Below, in pieces: positions 38,896 to 49,312 of a DNA stretch of 64,000 nucleotides. The notes beneath the pieces are model-generated. The model had not been told where the DNA came from, made no database searches, and saw only the letters and a program-made list of their open reading frames with translations. The position numbers were made by a program, and so were the translations under genes. Within the stretch, counting starts at the first letter, position 1; each line of letters opens with the position of its first letter. This DNA comes from Betaproteobacteria bacterium. Its GTDB lineage: Bacteria; Pseudomonadota; Gammaproteobacteria; Burkholderiales; JACQAP01. The DNA lies in assembly GCA_016194905.1 (NCBI GenBank), contig JACQAP010000029.1, positions 124,001-188,000 on the forward strand, in the 5' to 3' direction.

Positions 38896-39513
38896 TTAGT
38901 ATTCGACCGGGATCGGATCGAGCGATCGCCACAGGTACCAGGTAGCCACTGTTCGCCACGGCTGCCACTCGCCGGCAATCTGCCGGATCTTGAGCTTGGA
39001 CAGTGGTTTGCCGCTGTTGTAATGCAGGCTCATTGCACGCTGCAAGCCGATGTCGTCCACCGGCAGGATGTCGGGCCTCATCATGAAAAAAATCAGAAAC
39101 ATTTCGGCGGTCCAGCGGCCGACGCCTTTGACGCGCGTGAGTTCGGCAATCAATTGCTCGTCGTCGTGATCGTTCCAACCGGTCGTGTCGAGCGACCCGT
39201 CCAGAAAATGTTCGGCCAGGTCGATCAGGTAAGTCGATTTCTTGCTGGAAAGGCCGCAGGCGCGCAGCTTCGACGGATCCATGCGCACGATGGCGGCGGG
39301 GCCGAGCGCGCCGACCGATTCGAGCAGCTTCTGCCAGACGCTCTCTGCTGCCGATACTGAAATCTGCTGGCCTACGATCGAGCGCGCGAGCGTCGTGAAG
39401 GCGTCGCTGCGGTTTTGCAGGTAAGGGCCTTCGTAGTTGCGGATGAGCACCCTCAGCACGGGGTCGCGGCCCGTTAGTTCGCGAGTGGCGTCGTTCCAGT
39501 ACGATGGCGTCAT
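38896..39513 (-). CDS. DNA-3-methyladenine glycosylase (AlkA/HhH-GPD family)
   Basis: The 205-residue base-excision repair enzyme removes alkylated bases. It has the helix-hairpin-helix LTRVKGVGRWTAEMFLIF (about residues 124-141) and the catalytic aspartate in ILPVDDIGLQRAM, which together define the HhH-GPD fold. The earlier SIVGQQISVSAAESVWQKL is typical of the AlkA/Mag group. No iron-sulfur cysteines follow, unlike Nth/MutY. The ATG at 39513 gives the conserved N-terminus. Confidence 0.9.
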   Translation of the reverse strand: MTPSYWNDATRELTGRDPVLRVLIRNYEGPYLQNRSDAFTTLARSIVGQQISVSAAESVWQKLLESVGALGPAAIVRMDPSKLRACGLSSKKSTYLIDLAEHFLDGSLDTTGWNDHDDEQLIAELTRVKGVGRWTAEMFLIFFMMRPDILPVDDIGLQRAMSLHYNSGKPLSKLKIRQIAGEWQPWRTVATWYLWRSLDPIPVEY

Positions 39514-39623
39514 GATTCAACAGGATTGCGGTCAGCTGCCGAGCCGGAACGTCAAGCGTGGGGAGAATTGAGGCGCTCCGAGTATACGCCAATCCGGCTG
39601 CGCAATTGCGCGCGCATTGCCGC

Positions 39624-40184
39624 TTACCTCTGCGTGGGCGGCGCGCGCGAACGCCGGCGTTTGCGCCACGACAGCACGACGTGCACGCGCCAGGCGGCGA
39701 TCACCAGCAGATAGCCGGCGACCGCAAGAATCAGCGCGAGCAGAACCAGGCCCGCCGCAAAGGGTTTGCCCATCGATGCAAACCAATGCGCTACCGCGGG
39801 AATCCACTCCATGATCGGCAGATCGAAAAGTTGCAAATCAAGTTGCGGGGGCGCGGCGGAATGGGAACCGGTGACGAACAACCCCAGCTTGTACGCGACG
39901 TAGTACAGCGGAAGAATCGTGACCGGATTGGTATACCAGGTCACGATCGCGGCCACCGGCAGATTTACGCGGAATACGATGGCACACAGGGCGGCGGACA
40001 GCATTTGCAGCGGTCCGGGCACCAGTCCGCAGAACATGCCGATCGCCACCCCGCCAGCGACCGATCTGCGGTGAAGATGCCAGAGATCGTGGTGTTGCAG
40101 GGCTGCGCCGAAGAAACGAAGGTAACGATTCTCGCGGATGCTCTGGTGAGTCGGCAGGTATTTGCGGAAAAGCTTGCGCGGCAT
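39624..40184 (-). CDS. DUF2062 inner-membrane protein
   Basis: The 186-residue protein has the DUF2062 core with hydrophobic helices: RRSVAGGVAIGMFCGLVPGP, LQMLSAALCAIVFRVNLPVA, WYTNPVTILPLYYVAYKLG and a C-terminal helix (FAAGLVLLALILAVAGYLLV). The tail is very basic. The family function is unknown. It is divergent from comEC, with 30 bases between the two start codons. Confidence 0.85.
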   Translation of the reverse strand: MPRKLFRKYLPTHQSIRENRYLRFFGAALQHHDLWHLHRRSVAGGVAIGMFCGLVPGPLQMLSAALCAIVFRVNLPVAAIVTWYTNPVTILPLYYVAYKLGLFVTGSHSAAPPQLDLQLFDLPIMEWIPAVAHWFASMGKPFAAGLVLLALILAVAGYLLVIAAWRVHVVLSWRKRRRSRAPPTQR

Positions 40185-40214
40185 GGGTGTGACGAATATT
40201 ACTCTCGGTAGATC

Positions 40215-42557
40215 GTGACGAGCCTTTATCTGTTAGCCCTGGTTGCGGGAGCCTGGCTGCTCCAGCAGCAGGCCGTCCTGCCGGATTTGACCGGCGCGAC
40301 GGCATTGGTTCCGTTGGCCGTGTTATGGATCGTTCTCGCGCGTCAGTCTGGCGCTGCCATCAGAGCGCTCTCGCGTGCGGTTGCCATCGTCGCCTTTGCG
40401 GCTGCAGGCTTTTTCTGGGCGGCTGCCGTCGGTCATTGGAAACTCGCAGACGACCTTCCCGAAATCTGGGAAGGGCGCGACGTCGAGATCTCGGGCGTCG
40501 TCGCGGAAATGGTACAGCCGAACGATCGCGGCGTGCGGTTTCTGTTCGATGTGGAACGCGCTTACACGCTGAATGCGCGGATTCCTTCCCGAATTTCCCT
40601 GATGTGGTATGCGAATGACGGCGAGTCGCCGCCCGATCTGCATGCCGGCCAGCGCTGGCGCCTGATGGTACGTCTGCATAGACCCCACGGAAACGCCAAT
40701 CCCGATGGATTCGACTTCGAAGCGTGGATGCTGGAACGTGGCATCCGCGCGGTCGGATACATCCGGGGGCAGCCGGCGCCGCATCTGATCGGGTCGCTGG
40801 TCTGGCGTCCCGGTTATCTGCTGGAAAGATCGCGCGAGGCGGCCCGCAAGCACCTGCTCGATGCGCTGGGAGACAGGCCCTATGCAGGCGTGATCGTGGC
40901 GCTTGCGATCGGTGACCAGCAAGCCATTCCGCCTGATCAGTGGCGGGTGTTCACACGCACCGGCGTCAACCACCTGATGAGTATCTCCGGCCTGCATATC
41001 ACGATGGTTGCAAGCTTGGTATTGCTGTTGGTTCTCCGAATGTGGCGTAGATCCGAAACGCTGGTCCTGAACCTTCCGGCAATCCGGGCAGCCACCGTCT
41101 GCGGCCTGGTCGTCGCGTTGGCCTACGCCGCATTGTCGGGATTTGCCGTACCCGCACAACGAACGGTCTACATGCTGGCAGTCGTCGCGGTTGCGCTTTG
41201 GTCAGGCTGGGCGGCGAGGCCCGCGGCCGTTCTCGCGGCGGCTGCAGCGCTAGTCGTGGTACTCGATCCAATGGCGGTGATTTCTCCCGGCTTCTGGCTC
41301 TCCTTTGGTGCGGTCGCGGTTATCGTGCTTGCGGGAGGGTCGCGAATCGGCAGTCCCGGCTGGTTTCGCGCATGGGCGCAAACCCAATGGGCGGTCACGC
41401 TGGCATTTGTGCCGTTTCTGCTCACCATGTTCCAGCAGGTATCACTGGTGTCTCCACTTGCCAACGCCTTTGCGATTCCGCTGGTCAGTCTGATCGTCGT
41501 GCCGCTTGCGCTGGCAGCCTCAGTACTTCCACTGGATTGGATCGCCCATGCCGCGCATCTGATCATGGCGTTCTGCATGCTCTTACTTCAGGCACTCAGT
41601 GATTTGCCGGATGCCGTGTGGCAGCAGCACGCGCCGCCCGCATGGGCCGTGCCGATCGGCATTGCAGGTGCTCTCTGGATGCTGTTGCCCAAAGGTTTTC
41701 CCGCCCGCTGGGTGGGGGCGGCGATGATATTGCCGTTGTTCTTGTGGTTGCCGGCAAAGCTTGCACCGGGCGAATTGCGAGTAACGGTGCTCGATGTCGG
41801 GCAGGGGCTGGCGGTGGTGGTGCGAACGCGCGAGCATGCGCTGCTCTATGACACCGGTCCGGCCTTCACGGAACAGATCGATGCCGGTGGTCGCATCGTC
41901 GTGCCTTATCTGCGCGCCGCAGGTGTGGGCAGGCTGGATGGAATGATCGTCAGCCATGACGACAGTGACCACAGCGGCGGTGCCTTGTCGGTTTTGCAGG
42001 CAATGCCCGTCGCGTGGCTCGCATCATCGTTACCGCAGGATCACGCGATCAGGATGGCGGCAACGAGCAGCCGGCTCTGCGGCACGGGAGAGGGCTGGCA
42101 GTGGGATGGCGTGTCCTTCGAGTTTCTGCATCCGCAGCCTGCCGACTATAATGATTCCGGTGCGAAGGACAATGATCGCAGTTGCGTTTTGAGGGTCGTT
42201 TCCCCTTACGGCAGTATCTTGCTACCCGGCGATATCGAGAAACGGTCGGAATTCCGGATGCTGCAATTTTCCGGAAATCTGCGAGCCGACGTATTGATTG
42301 CGCCCCATCACGGCAGCCGTACGTCCTCGACACCCGAATTCGTGCAGGCGGTCGCGCCCAGTCTCACGGTTTTCTCGGTTGGATATCGCAACCGGTTCGG
42401 ACACCCGCACCCGGCGGTCAACGCGCGCTATCGCCAAGCCGGCAGCCGAACGCTGCGCACCGATTTCTCCGGCGCGTTGCTTATCGGCATGAATCCGGCC
42501 GGCATCGAGGTACAGGGATGGCGGGAAGTCAACAGAAAATACTGGGCTGGTCGTTGA
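40215..42557 (+). CDS. comEC: DNA internalisation competence protein ComEC/Rec2
   Basis: ComEC is the inner-membrane channel for single-stranded DNA in natural transformation. The 780-residue protein has three parts. The first is an N-terminal DUF4131 region with an OB-like domain (about residues 25-170). The second is the competence membrane domain with GVNHLMSISGLHITMVASL and many helices. The third is a C-terminal metallo-beta-lactamase-like domain (VLDVGQGLAVVV, VSHDDSDHSGG, LIAPHHGSRTSSTPEF). It starts with the GTG at 40215. It is intact, so DNA uptake is possible if the other com/pil genes exist. Confidence 0.94.
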   Translation: MTSLYLLALVAGAWLLQQQAVLPDLTGATALVPLAVLWIVLARQSGAAIRALSRAVAIVAFAAAGFFWAAAVGHWKLADDLPEIWEGRDVEISGVVAEMVQPNDRGVRFLFDVERAYTLNARIPSRISLMWYANDGESPPDLHAGQRWRLMVRLHRPHGNANPDGFDFEAWMLERGIRAVGYIRGQPAPHLIGSLVWRPGYLLERSREAARKHLLDALGDRPYAGVIVALAIGDQQAIPPDQWRVFTRTGVNHLMSISGLHITMVASLVLLLVLRMWRRSETLVLNLPAIRAATVCGLVVALAYAALSGFAVPAQRTVYMLAVVAVALWSGWAARPAAVLAAAAALVVVLDPMAVISPGFWLSFGAVAVIVLAGGSRIGSPGWFRAWAQTQWAVTLAFVPFLLTMFQQVSLVSPLANAFAIPLVSLIVVPLALAASVLPLDWIAHAAHLIMAFCMLLLQALSDLPDAVWQQHAPPAWAVPIGIAGALWMLLPKGFPARWVGAAMILPLFLWLPAKLAPGELRVTVLDVGQGLAVVVRTREHALLYDTGPAFTEQIDAGGRIVVPYLRAAGVGRLDGMIVSHDDSDHSGGALSVLQAMPVAWLASSLPQDHAIRMAATSSRLCGTGEGWQWDGVSFEFLHPQPADYNDSGAKDNDRSCVLRVVSPYGSILLPGDIEKRSEFRMLQFSGNLRADVLIAPHHGSRTSSTPEFVQAVAPSLTVFSVGYRNRFGHPHPAVNARYRQAGSRTLRTDFSGALLIGMNPAGIEVQGWREVNRKYWAGR

Positions 42558-42574
42558 TACCGCCCTGATACGAG

Positions 42575-44752
42575 ATGGTCAAACTCACCGACATCAATCG
42601 GGATATCACTTCAGACCAGTGGCTGGAGGCGCTGACCGCGCGGCTGCCGCAAGCCGAGCGCGACCTCGTCATCCGCGCAGATGCCTGGGCTTGGCAATAT
42701 TATCCGGGCCGCAAACACCGCGCCGGGCAACCGTGGATAGATCATGCTCGCGCCGCATCGGGAATTCTCGGCAGCCTGCGCGTGGGCGGCGAGGCGATTG
42801 CCGCGATGCTGCTGCTCGGCGCGCCGATCGCGACACGTAGTGAGCGCGACGCACTGCATGCAGCTTTCGGTCCTGCAGTGGTTTCGCTCGTGGATGGAGT
42901 GGCGAGCATGGCGCAGATCCAGGCTCTGCGCAGCAAGAATGTCGCCGGCGCGAAAACGAACGATCGCGCATCGCAGCTCGAAGCGCTGCGCAAGATGCTG
43001 CTGGCGATGGCGCAGGATGTGCGCGTGGTGCTGATCAAGCTCGCCGACCAGGTGCAATGGCTGCGCGAACTGGCATCGAAAGAAGATGCCGATGCACGCG
43101 AAGACGCCGCGCGGGAAACGCTGGAGCTGTTTTCGCCGCTGGCCAACCGGCTCGGTGTCTGGCAGCTGAAGTGGGAACTGGAAGACCTGGCATTCCGCTG
43201 CCTAGAGCCCGAAACCTACAAAAATCTGGCCCGCCAGTTGGACGAGAAACGCAAGGATCGCGAAACCTACATCGGCGAGGCCATCCGCGTTCTGCGCATT
43301 GAACTCGAGGCGGCCGGCATCGAAGCAGCGGTAAGCGGTCGGCCGAAGCACATTTACAGCATCTGGCGAAAGATGCAGGGGAAAGGAGTGGGGCTGGACG
43401 GTCTCTTCGATGTACGTGCAGTGCGTGTGATGGTCGAGGACGTCAAGGACTGCTATGCGGTGCTCGGCATCGTGCACAACCTGTGGACGCCGATTCCGCG
43501 TGAATTCGACGACTATATCGCGCGGCCGAAAGCCAACGACTATCGCTCGCTGCACACCGCGGTCGTCGGACCGGATAGCAGGGTGCTGGAGGTCCAGGTG
43601 CGTACTCACGAGATGCACCAGCACGCCGAACTCGGCGTGGCCGCGCACTGGCGATACAAGGAGGCGGTCAAGGGCGATCCGGGCCTGGACGACAAGATTT
43701 CCTGGCTGCGCAACGTGCTCGAATGGAAAAACGAACTGGCCGACGCGAGCGAACTGGCGGAATACTTCAAGACCGACCTGTTCCAGGACATGGTCTACGT
43801 AGTAACGCCGCAGGGGCGGGTGGTCGATCTGCCGCGCGGCTCTACGCCCGTCGATTTTGCCTATCACCTGCACTCGGAGCTTGGCCATCACTGCCGTGGC
43901 GCAAAGGTCAATGGCCAGATCGTGCCGCTGACCTACGCGCTGTCCAATGGACAGCGAGTGGAAATTATTGCGGCCAAGGAAGGCGGACCTTCGCGGGACT
44001 GGCTGAATCCCGCCCTGGGCTATATCAAGAGCAACCGCGCACGCGCAAAAGTGCGGCAGTGGTTCAACAGTCAGCAGCTCGATGAAGCCATAGCCCACGG
44101 GCGTGCAGCGCTCGACAAGGATCTGCAACGGCTCGGCAAGACCGGACAGAACCTTGAAGAGCTGGCTTTGCGGTTGGAGTTTGGTGACGTGAATGAGCTG
44201 TTCGCCGCGCTTGGCCGCGGGGAAGTTACGCCTCGGCGGTTGCAATCGGCGGTACTGGGTGAGGAGATTCCGGAAGACAAGTTGCCTGTACACCCAGCAC
44301 ACTCGCGCTCCAACGCCGCACCGAGCGGTATTCTGATAGTCGGCGTGGACAAGCTCCTCACCGTGCTGGCACGTTGCTGCAAACCGGCGCCGCCCGACAG
44401 GATCGTCGGTTTCGTCACCCGCGGTCGCGGCGTTACGGTGCATCGCGCGGACTGCCGCAACGTCGCGCGCTTGCCGCAGGAAAGATTAATCGCCGCCGAT
44501 TGGGGAAAGACTGGCGTGTCGAAGTTTCCGGTCGATATAGAAATCATCGCGGGCGGCCATCCCGCGCTGATGCGGGACATCCTCGACATCTTCACACGCG
44601 AAAAAGTGCGGGTCGCCTCCAGCACGTCTTACAGTCAGGACCTGAATGCGAAGATGGCGTTTACGCTGGAAGTCGAGGGATTGCCGCAACTGACACGCCT
44701 TTTGGCTTCGGTGCGGGATATTTCCGGGGTGGAGTCGGCGCGCAGGAAGTGA
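42575..44752 (+). CDS. relA: (p)ppGpp synthetase RelA
   Basis: RelA makes (p)ppGpp on ribosomes stalled by uncharged tRNA. The 725-residue protein has an N-terminal hydrolase-like domain in which the HD metal pair is not evident (AAMLLLGAPIA where active enzymes have LLHD). A synthetase domain (GRPKHIYSIWRKMQGK, PKANDYRSLHTAVVGP, HAELGVAAHWRYKE), a TGS domain (VVTPQGRVVDLPRGSTPVDFAY) and a C-terminal ACT domain follow. This is the single-function RelA form, and a SpoT should exist elsewhere. It follows comEC by 17 bases. Confidence 0.95.
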   Translation: MVKLTDINRDITSDQWLEALTARLPQAERDLVIRADAWAWQYYPGRKHRAGQPWIDHARAASGILGSLRVGGEAIAAMLLLGAPIATRSERDALHAAFGPAVVSLVDGVASMAQIQALRSKNVAGAKTNDRASQLEALRKMLLAMAQDVRVVLIKLADQVQWLRELASKEDADAREDAARETLELFSPLANRLGVWQLKWELEDLAFRCLEPETYKNLARQLDEKRKDRETYIGEAIRVLRIELEAAGIEAAVSGRPKHIYSIWRKMQGKGVGLDGLFDVRAVRVMVEDVKDCYAVLGIVHNLWTPIPREFDDYIARPKANDYRSLHTAVVGPDSRVLEVQVRTHEMHQHAELGVAAHWRYKEAVKGDPGLDDKISWLRNVLEWKNELADASELAEYFKTDLFQDMVYVVTPQGRVVDLPRGSTPVDFAYHLHSELGHHCRGAKVNGQIVPLTYALSNGQRVEIIAAKEGGPSRDWLNPALGYIKSNRARAKVRQWFNSQQLDEAIAHGRAALDKDLQRLGKTGQNLEELALRLEFGDVNELFAALGRGEVTPRRLQSAVLGEEIPEDKLPVHPAHSRSNAAPSGILIVGVDKLLTVLARCCKPAPPDRIVGFVTRGRGVTVHRADCRNVARLPQERLIAADWGKTGVSKFPVDIEIIAGGHPALMRDILDIFTREKVRVASSTSYSQDLNAKMAFTLEVEGLPQLTRLLASVRDISGVESARRK

Positions 44753-44755
44753 TGT

Positions 44756-44784
44756 TTGAACGCCTGCGGTGTTTCGTTTAGAAT
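44756..44784 (+). promoter_or_regulatory. Promoter of tRNA-Val
   Basis: TTGAAC (44756-44761), 17 bases, TAGAAT (44779-44784), then a GC-rich CCGCC stretch, 12 bases before the tRNA. A GC-rich discriminator after the -10 box is typical of stable-RNA promoters that are shut down by (p)ppGpp. relA ends just upstream. Confidence 0.65.
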
Positions 44785-44796
44785 CCGCCTTCCGAC

Positions 44797-44873
44797 AGGC
44801 GCGTAGCTCAGCTGGTTAGAGCATCACCTTGACATGGTGGGGGTCGTTGGTTCGAGTCCAATCGCGCCTACCA
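44797..44873 (+). tRNA. tRNA-Val (anticodon GAC)
   Basis: The 77-base cloverleaf has acceptor stem AGGCGCG / CGCGCCT, a D-arm with AGCTCAGCTGGTTAGAGC, an anticodon loop TTGACAT with anticodon GAC, and a T-arm with GGTTCGAGTCC. It ends in an encoded CCA. It reads GUC and GUU valine codons and lies between relA and thrS. Confidence 0.97.
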
Positions 44874-44957
44874 GCTTCCCCAAGGATAGAAATGGGTTTC
44901 CGAACTTGCATGCCGGATTCAATGCATCGCTTCTGAACCCCTTTTCAGTCTGGTAGC

Positions 44958-44985
44958 AAAAAAGTGCGGTTCTCCGCACTTTTTT
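44958..44985 (+). terminator. Strong hairpin with T run just before thrS
   Basis: AAAAAAGTGCGG (44958-44969), loop TTCT, CCGCACTTTTTT (44974-44985), a perfect 12-base stem including a T run. It lies 18 bases before the thrS ATG. It can end transcription from the tRNA-Val promoter, in both directions. If thrS is transcribed from upstream it would act as an attenuator. I see no obvious promoter between it and thrS. Confidence 0.85.
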
Positions 44986-45003
44986 ATTTTGGATCTTCGA
45001 AAA

Positions 45004-46920
45004 ATGCCATCCATTCGATTGCCTGACGGATCGCTTAGAGCGTTCGACAAGCCGGTTACCGTCGCGGAAGTCGCCGCGTCGATTGGTGCAGGATTGGCGC
45101 GTGCCGCGCTAGCCGGACGAGTCGACGGCAAGCTGGTCGATACCTCTTTTGTGATCGATCATGACGCCGACTTGGCGGTGGTGACCGAAAAGGATGCCGA
45201 AGGCGTCGATATCCTGCGGCATTCAACCGCGCACCTGCTGGCGCATGCCGTCAAGGAGCTCTATCCGGACGCCCAAGTCACCATCGGCCCGGTGATCGAG
45301 GACGGGTTCTACTACGATTTTTCCTACAAACGCCCGTTCACACCCGAGGACCTTGCCGCAATCGAAAAGCGCATGGCGGAAATCGCCAAACGCGATATCA
45401 AGGTCGAGCGCCAAGTCTGGGATCGCAACAAGGCAGTGGAATTCTTCAAGGGCCAGGGTGAGAACTACAAGGCGCAGATCATCGGCGCGATTCCCGGCAA
45501 CGAATCCATTTCGCTATACACCCAGGATAACTTCACTGACCTGTGCCGTGGCCCGCATGTGCCTTCCACTGGCAAGCTCAAGGTATTCAAACTGCTGAAG
45601 GTCGCGGGGGCCTATTGGCGCGGCGATTCGAAGAACGAAATGCTGCAGCGGATCTATGGTACTGCGTGGGCGAAGCGGGAAGATCTCGACGCTTACCTGT
45701 TCCGCCTGGAAGAGGCGGAAAAGCGCGATCATCGCAAGCTCGGCAAGCAGCTCGACCTGTTCCATACCCAGGAGGAGGCGCCTGGGATGGTGTTCTGGCA
45801 TCCGAAAGGCTGGGCGATCTGGCAGCAAGTCGAGCAGTACATGCGCCGGACGCTTTCCCATCACGGCTACCAGGAAGTGCGTACCCCGCAAATCATGGAC
45901 CGCTCCCTGTGGGAGCGCTCGGGGCACTGGGAAAACTACCGTGAACTGATGTTCACCACCGAATCGGAAAAGCGCGACTACGCGGTCAAACCGATGAACT
46001 GTCCTGGCCATGTGCAGATTTTCAACCAGGGCCTGAAGAGCTATCGAGATCTGCCGTTGCGCCTGGCGGAGTTTGGCGCCTGCCATCGGAATGAGCCCTC
46101 CGGGGCCTTGCATGGAATCATGCGGGTGCGCGGCTTCACCCAGGACGACGCCCATATTTTCTGCACCGAAGGCCAGGTGCAGGGCGAAGCGTCGGCGTTC
46201 ATCGAACTGCTGCAGAAAGTCTATGCCGACTTTGGATTCACCGAGATCCTGATCAAGCTATCCACGCGTCCCATCAAGCGCATCGGAGCGGAGGAAACTT
46301 GGGACAGGGCGGAGGATGCACTGAAGGCCGCGCTTGACGCAAAAGGTCTTAAATGGGACCTAAATCCGAGTGAAGGCGCGTTTTACGGCCCGAAAATCGA
46401 GTTTTCGCTGAAGGATTCGATCGGCCGCGTCTGGCAATGCGGGACGTTGCAACTGGATTTCGCGCTGCCGGACCGGCTCGGGGCCGAATATATCGCTGAG
46501 GACAACAGTCGGCGGCTACCGGTTATGCTGCACCGGGCGATTCTGGGGTCAATGGAGCGTTTTATCGGTATTCTGATCGAGCACTACGCCGGTGCGATGC
46601 CGTTGTGGCTCTCGCCAGAGCAGATCGTGGTCCTCAATATCTCCGAGCATCAAGCCGACTATGCCGGCCAAGTGGCCCGGCGGCTCAGTGAAGCCGGCTT
46701 CCGCGCTCTTGCGGACTTGAGAAACGAGAAAATTACCTATAAAATTCGAGAACATAGTTTGCAGAAGCTGCCTTACCAACTGGTGGTTGGTGATAAAGAG
46801 GTGGCGGCAAACGCCGTTGCCGTGCGTACCCGTGGTGGTAGCGATCTCGGCCAGATGCCGCTCGGCGAATTCATCGAGCGACTTAAATCCGAGTTGCCGC
46901 AGTCGGGAAGCGCGGCTTAA
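45004..46920 (+). CDS. thrS: Threonyl-tRNA synthetase
   Basis: The enzyme charges tRNA-Thr. The 638-residue protein has an N-terminal TGS domain ([20 protein letters not shown]), an editing domain ([24 protein letters not shown]), the class II core with zinc ligands in [17 protein letters not shown] and [11 protein letters not shown], and a C-terminal anticodon-binding domain. The ATG at 45004 is chosen. A TTG at 44989 in frame would add five residues. It heads the thrS-infC-rpmI-rplT cluster. Confidence 0.96.
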   Translation: MPSIRLPDGSLRAFDKPVTVAEVAASIGAGLARAALAGRVDGKLVDTSFVIDHDADLAVVTEKDAEGVDILRHSTAHLLAHAVKELYPDAQVTIGPVIEDGFYYDFSYKRPFTPEDLAAIEKRMAEIAKRDIKVERQVWDRNKAVEFFKGQGENYKAQIIGAIPGNESISLYTQDNFTDLCRGPHVPSTGKLKVFKLLKVAGAYWRGDSKNEMLQRIYGTAWAKREDLDAYLFRLEEAEKRDHRKLGKQLDLFHTQEEAPGMVFWHPKGWAIWQQVEQYMRRTLSHHGYQEVRTPQIMDRSLWERSGHWENYRELMFTTESEKRDYAVKPMNCPGHVQIFNQGLKSYRDLPLRLAEFGACHRNEPSGALHGIMRVRGFTQDDAHIFCTEGQVQGEASAFIELLQKVYADFGFTEILIKLSTRPIKRIGAEETWDRAEDALKAALDAKGLKWDLNPSEGAFYGPKIEFSLKDSIGRVWQCGTLQLDFALPDRLGAEYIAEDNSRRLPVMLHRAILGSMERFIGILIEHYAGAMPLWLSPEQIVVLNISEHQADYAGQVARRLSEAGFRALADLRNEKITYKIREHSLQKLPYQLVVGDKEVAANAVAVRTRGGSDLGQMPLGEFIERLKSELPQSGSAA

Positions 46921-46941
46921 TTTTTTGATGGAGGCCTGCTT

Positions 46942-47460
46942 ATAGCTCAGGACAGGGATGTCAGGATCAACGGCGAGATTACTGCGCCGGAGGTCCGGCT
47001 CATCGGTATCAAAGGTGAGCCAATCGGGGTCGTCAGTCTCGCCCAGGCGAATGCCATGGCGGAGGAGCTGGAAATCGATCTGGTAGAAATCGCGCCAACT
47101 GCGCAGCCGCCGGTAGCGCGGCTCATGGACTTCGGAAAGTTCAAGTACAGCGAGGCCAAGAAAAGGCACGAGGCCAAGCTCAAGCAGAAGCAGATTCAGG
47201 TCAAGGAAGTGAAATTCCGGCCAGGTACGGACGATGGTGATTATCAGATCAAGCTGCGCAACCTGACCCGCTTTCTGACCGAAGGCGACAAGACCAAGAT
47301 AACCCTGCGTTTTCGCGGCCGGGAAATGGCGCACCAGGAATTCGGCTTCAAACTGCTGGAAAGGGTGAAAGCCGACCTCGAACCGTATGGTGTGGTCGAG
47401 CAGTTCCCGAAAATGGAAGGCCGGCAAATGGTCATGGTGCTGAGCCCCAAGAAAAAGTAG
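46942..47460 (+). CDS. infC: Translation initiation factor IF-3 (probable AUA start)
   Basis: IF-3 checks start-codon pairing on the 30S subunit. The 172-residue protein has the family start region [21 protein letters not shown], the linker [15 protein letters not shown] and the C-terminal [21 protein letters not shown] and [12 protein letters not shown]. Upstream of NGEI there is no ATG, GTG or TTG with a ribosome site. GGAGG (46930-46934) is seven bases before ATA at 46942. infC genes normally use rare AUU-type starts so that IF-3 can limit its own synthesis. A short form from the ATG at 47056 would lack most of the N-domain. Confidence 0.9.
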   Translation: MAQDRDVRINGEITAPEVRLIGIKGEPIGVVSLAQANAMAEELEIDLVEIAPTAQPPVARLMDFGKFKYSEAKKRHEAKLKQKQIQVKEVKFRPGTDDGDYQIKLRNLTRFLTEGDKTKITLRFRGREMAHQEFGFKLLERVKADLEPYGVVEQFPKMEGRQMVMVLSPKKK

Positions 47461-47565
47461 TAAATGGCTGGTAGTAGGTGTTTCTAGAGAACGGATGACA
47501 GATGTTTAACGGAGGCTGCCAGCCGCCGCCAGACAATCGGTCAGTGTCGTTAAAACAAGTGATTC

Positions 47566-47600
47566 CCAGGCAACAAAGCGCCTCGCGAGGGGACGCCTGG
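47566..47600 (+). promoter_or_regulatory. Hairpin in the rpmI leader, possible L20 target
   Basis: Between infC and rpmI (47461-47630) the arms CCAGGC (47566-47571) and GCCTGG (47595-47600) pair, with the self-complementary CCTCGCGAGG (47581-47590) inside. In E. coli, L20 represses rpmI-rplT by binding leader RNA that imitates its rRNA site. The gap and structure are consistent with that, but the exact fold is not shown. Confidence 0.35.
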
Positions 47601-47630
47601 AGTCAGGCTAAAATATCAGAAGGAGTCATT

Positions 47631-47828
47631 GTGCCCAAGCTCAAGTCCAAGAGCGGTGCCGCCAAGCGTTTCAAGGCGCTCGGTAGCGGCCGCTTCAAGC
47701 GCACGCAGGCGAACCTGCGCCACATCCTCACCAAGAAGTCGACCAAGCGCAAACGCCATTTGCGCGGCAATACGGCCGTGAATCCGTCGGATCACGGTCA
47801 TATTCGATCGATGCTTCCTTACGCGTAA
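47631..47828 (+). CDS. rpmI: Large ribosomal subunit protein bL35
   Basis: The 65-residue, very basic protein begins [19 protein letters not shown] and continues [20 protein letters not shown], matching L35 throughout. It starts with the GTG at 47631 behind AGAAGGAG. It is followed by rplT after 12 bases, the usual pair. Confidence 0.97.
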   Translation: MPKLKSKSGAAKRFKALGSGRFKRTQANLRHILTKKSTKRKRHLRGNTAVNPSDHGHIRSMLPYA

Positions 47829-47840
47829 CCGGAGACCGCC

Positions 47841-48200
47841 ATGCCAAGAGTCAAACGTGGTGTCACCGCGCGCGCGCGGCACAAGAAAGTTCTCGATAAG
47901 TCGAAGGGCTATCGCGGCCGCCGCGGCAACGTCTACAAGATTGCCAAGCAGGCGGTCATGCGCGCGGGTCAATATTCGTATCGTGACCGCCGTCGGAAGA
48001 AGCGCGATTTCCGCGCACTGTGGATCGTTCGCATCAACGCCGCCGCAAGGGAATTCGGCATGACCTACAGCACCCTGATCAATGGGCTGAAGAAAGCCGC
48101 GATCGAGGTCGATCGCAAGGTCTTGGCTGACATTGCCGTATTCGACAAATCCGCTTTTGAACGGATCGCGAGTCAGGCAAAAGCCAGCCTCGGCGCTTGA
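47841..48200 (+). CDS. rplT: Large ribosomal subunit protein bL20
   Basis: The 119-residue protein ([40 protein letters not shown]) is L20, needed early in 50S assembly, where it binds 23S rRNA through its long basic N-terminus. In many bacteria its C-terminal domain also represses its own operon. A terminator follows at 48219. Confidence 0.98.
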   Translation: MPRVKRGVTARARHKKVLDKSKGYRGRRGNVYKIAKQAVMRAGQYSYRDRRRKKRDFRALWIVRINAAAREFGMTYSTLINGLKKAAIEVDRKVLADIAVFDKSAFERIASQAKASLGA

Positions 48201-48218
48201 TTCGGGAAAATGAAGTCA

Positions 48219-49300
<1,082 letters not shown>

Positions 49301-49312
49301 GATAACGGGACC

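Noticed and set aside
43202-44443. 413-codon minus-strand frame opposite relA
   Set aside because: It is antisense to the synthetase and TGS domains of relA.
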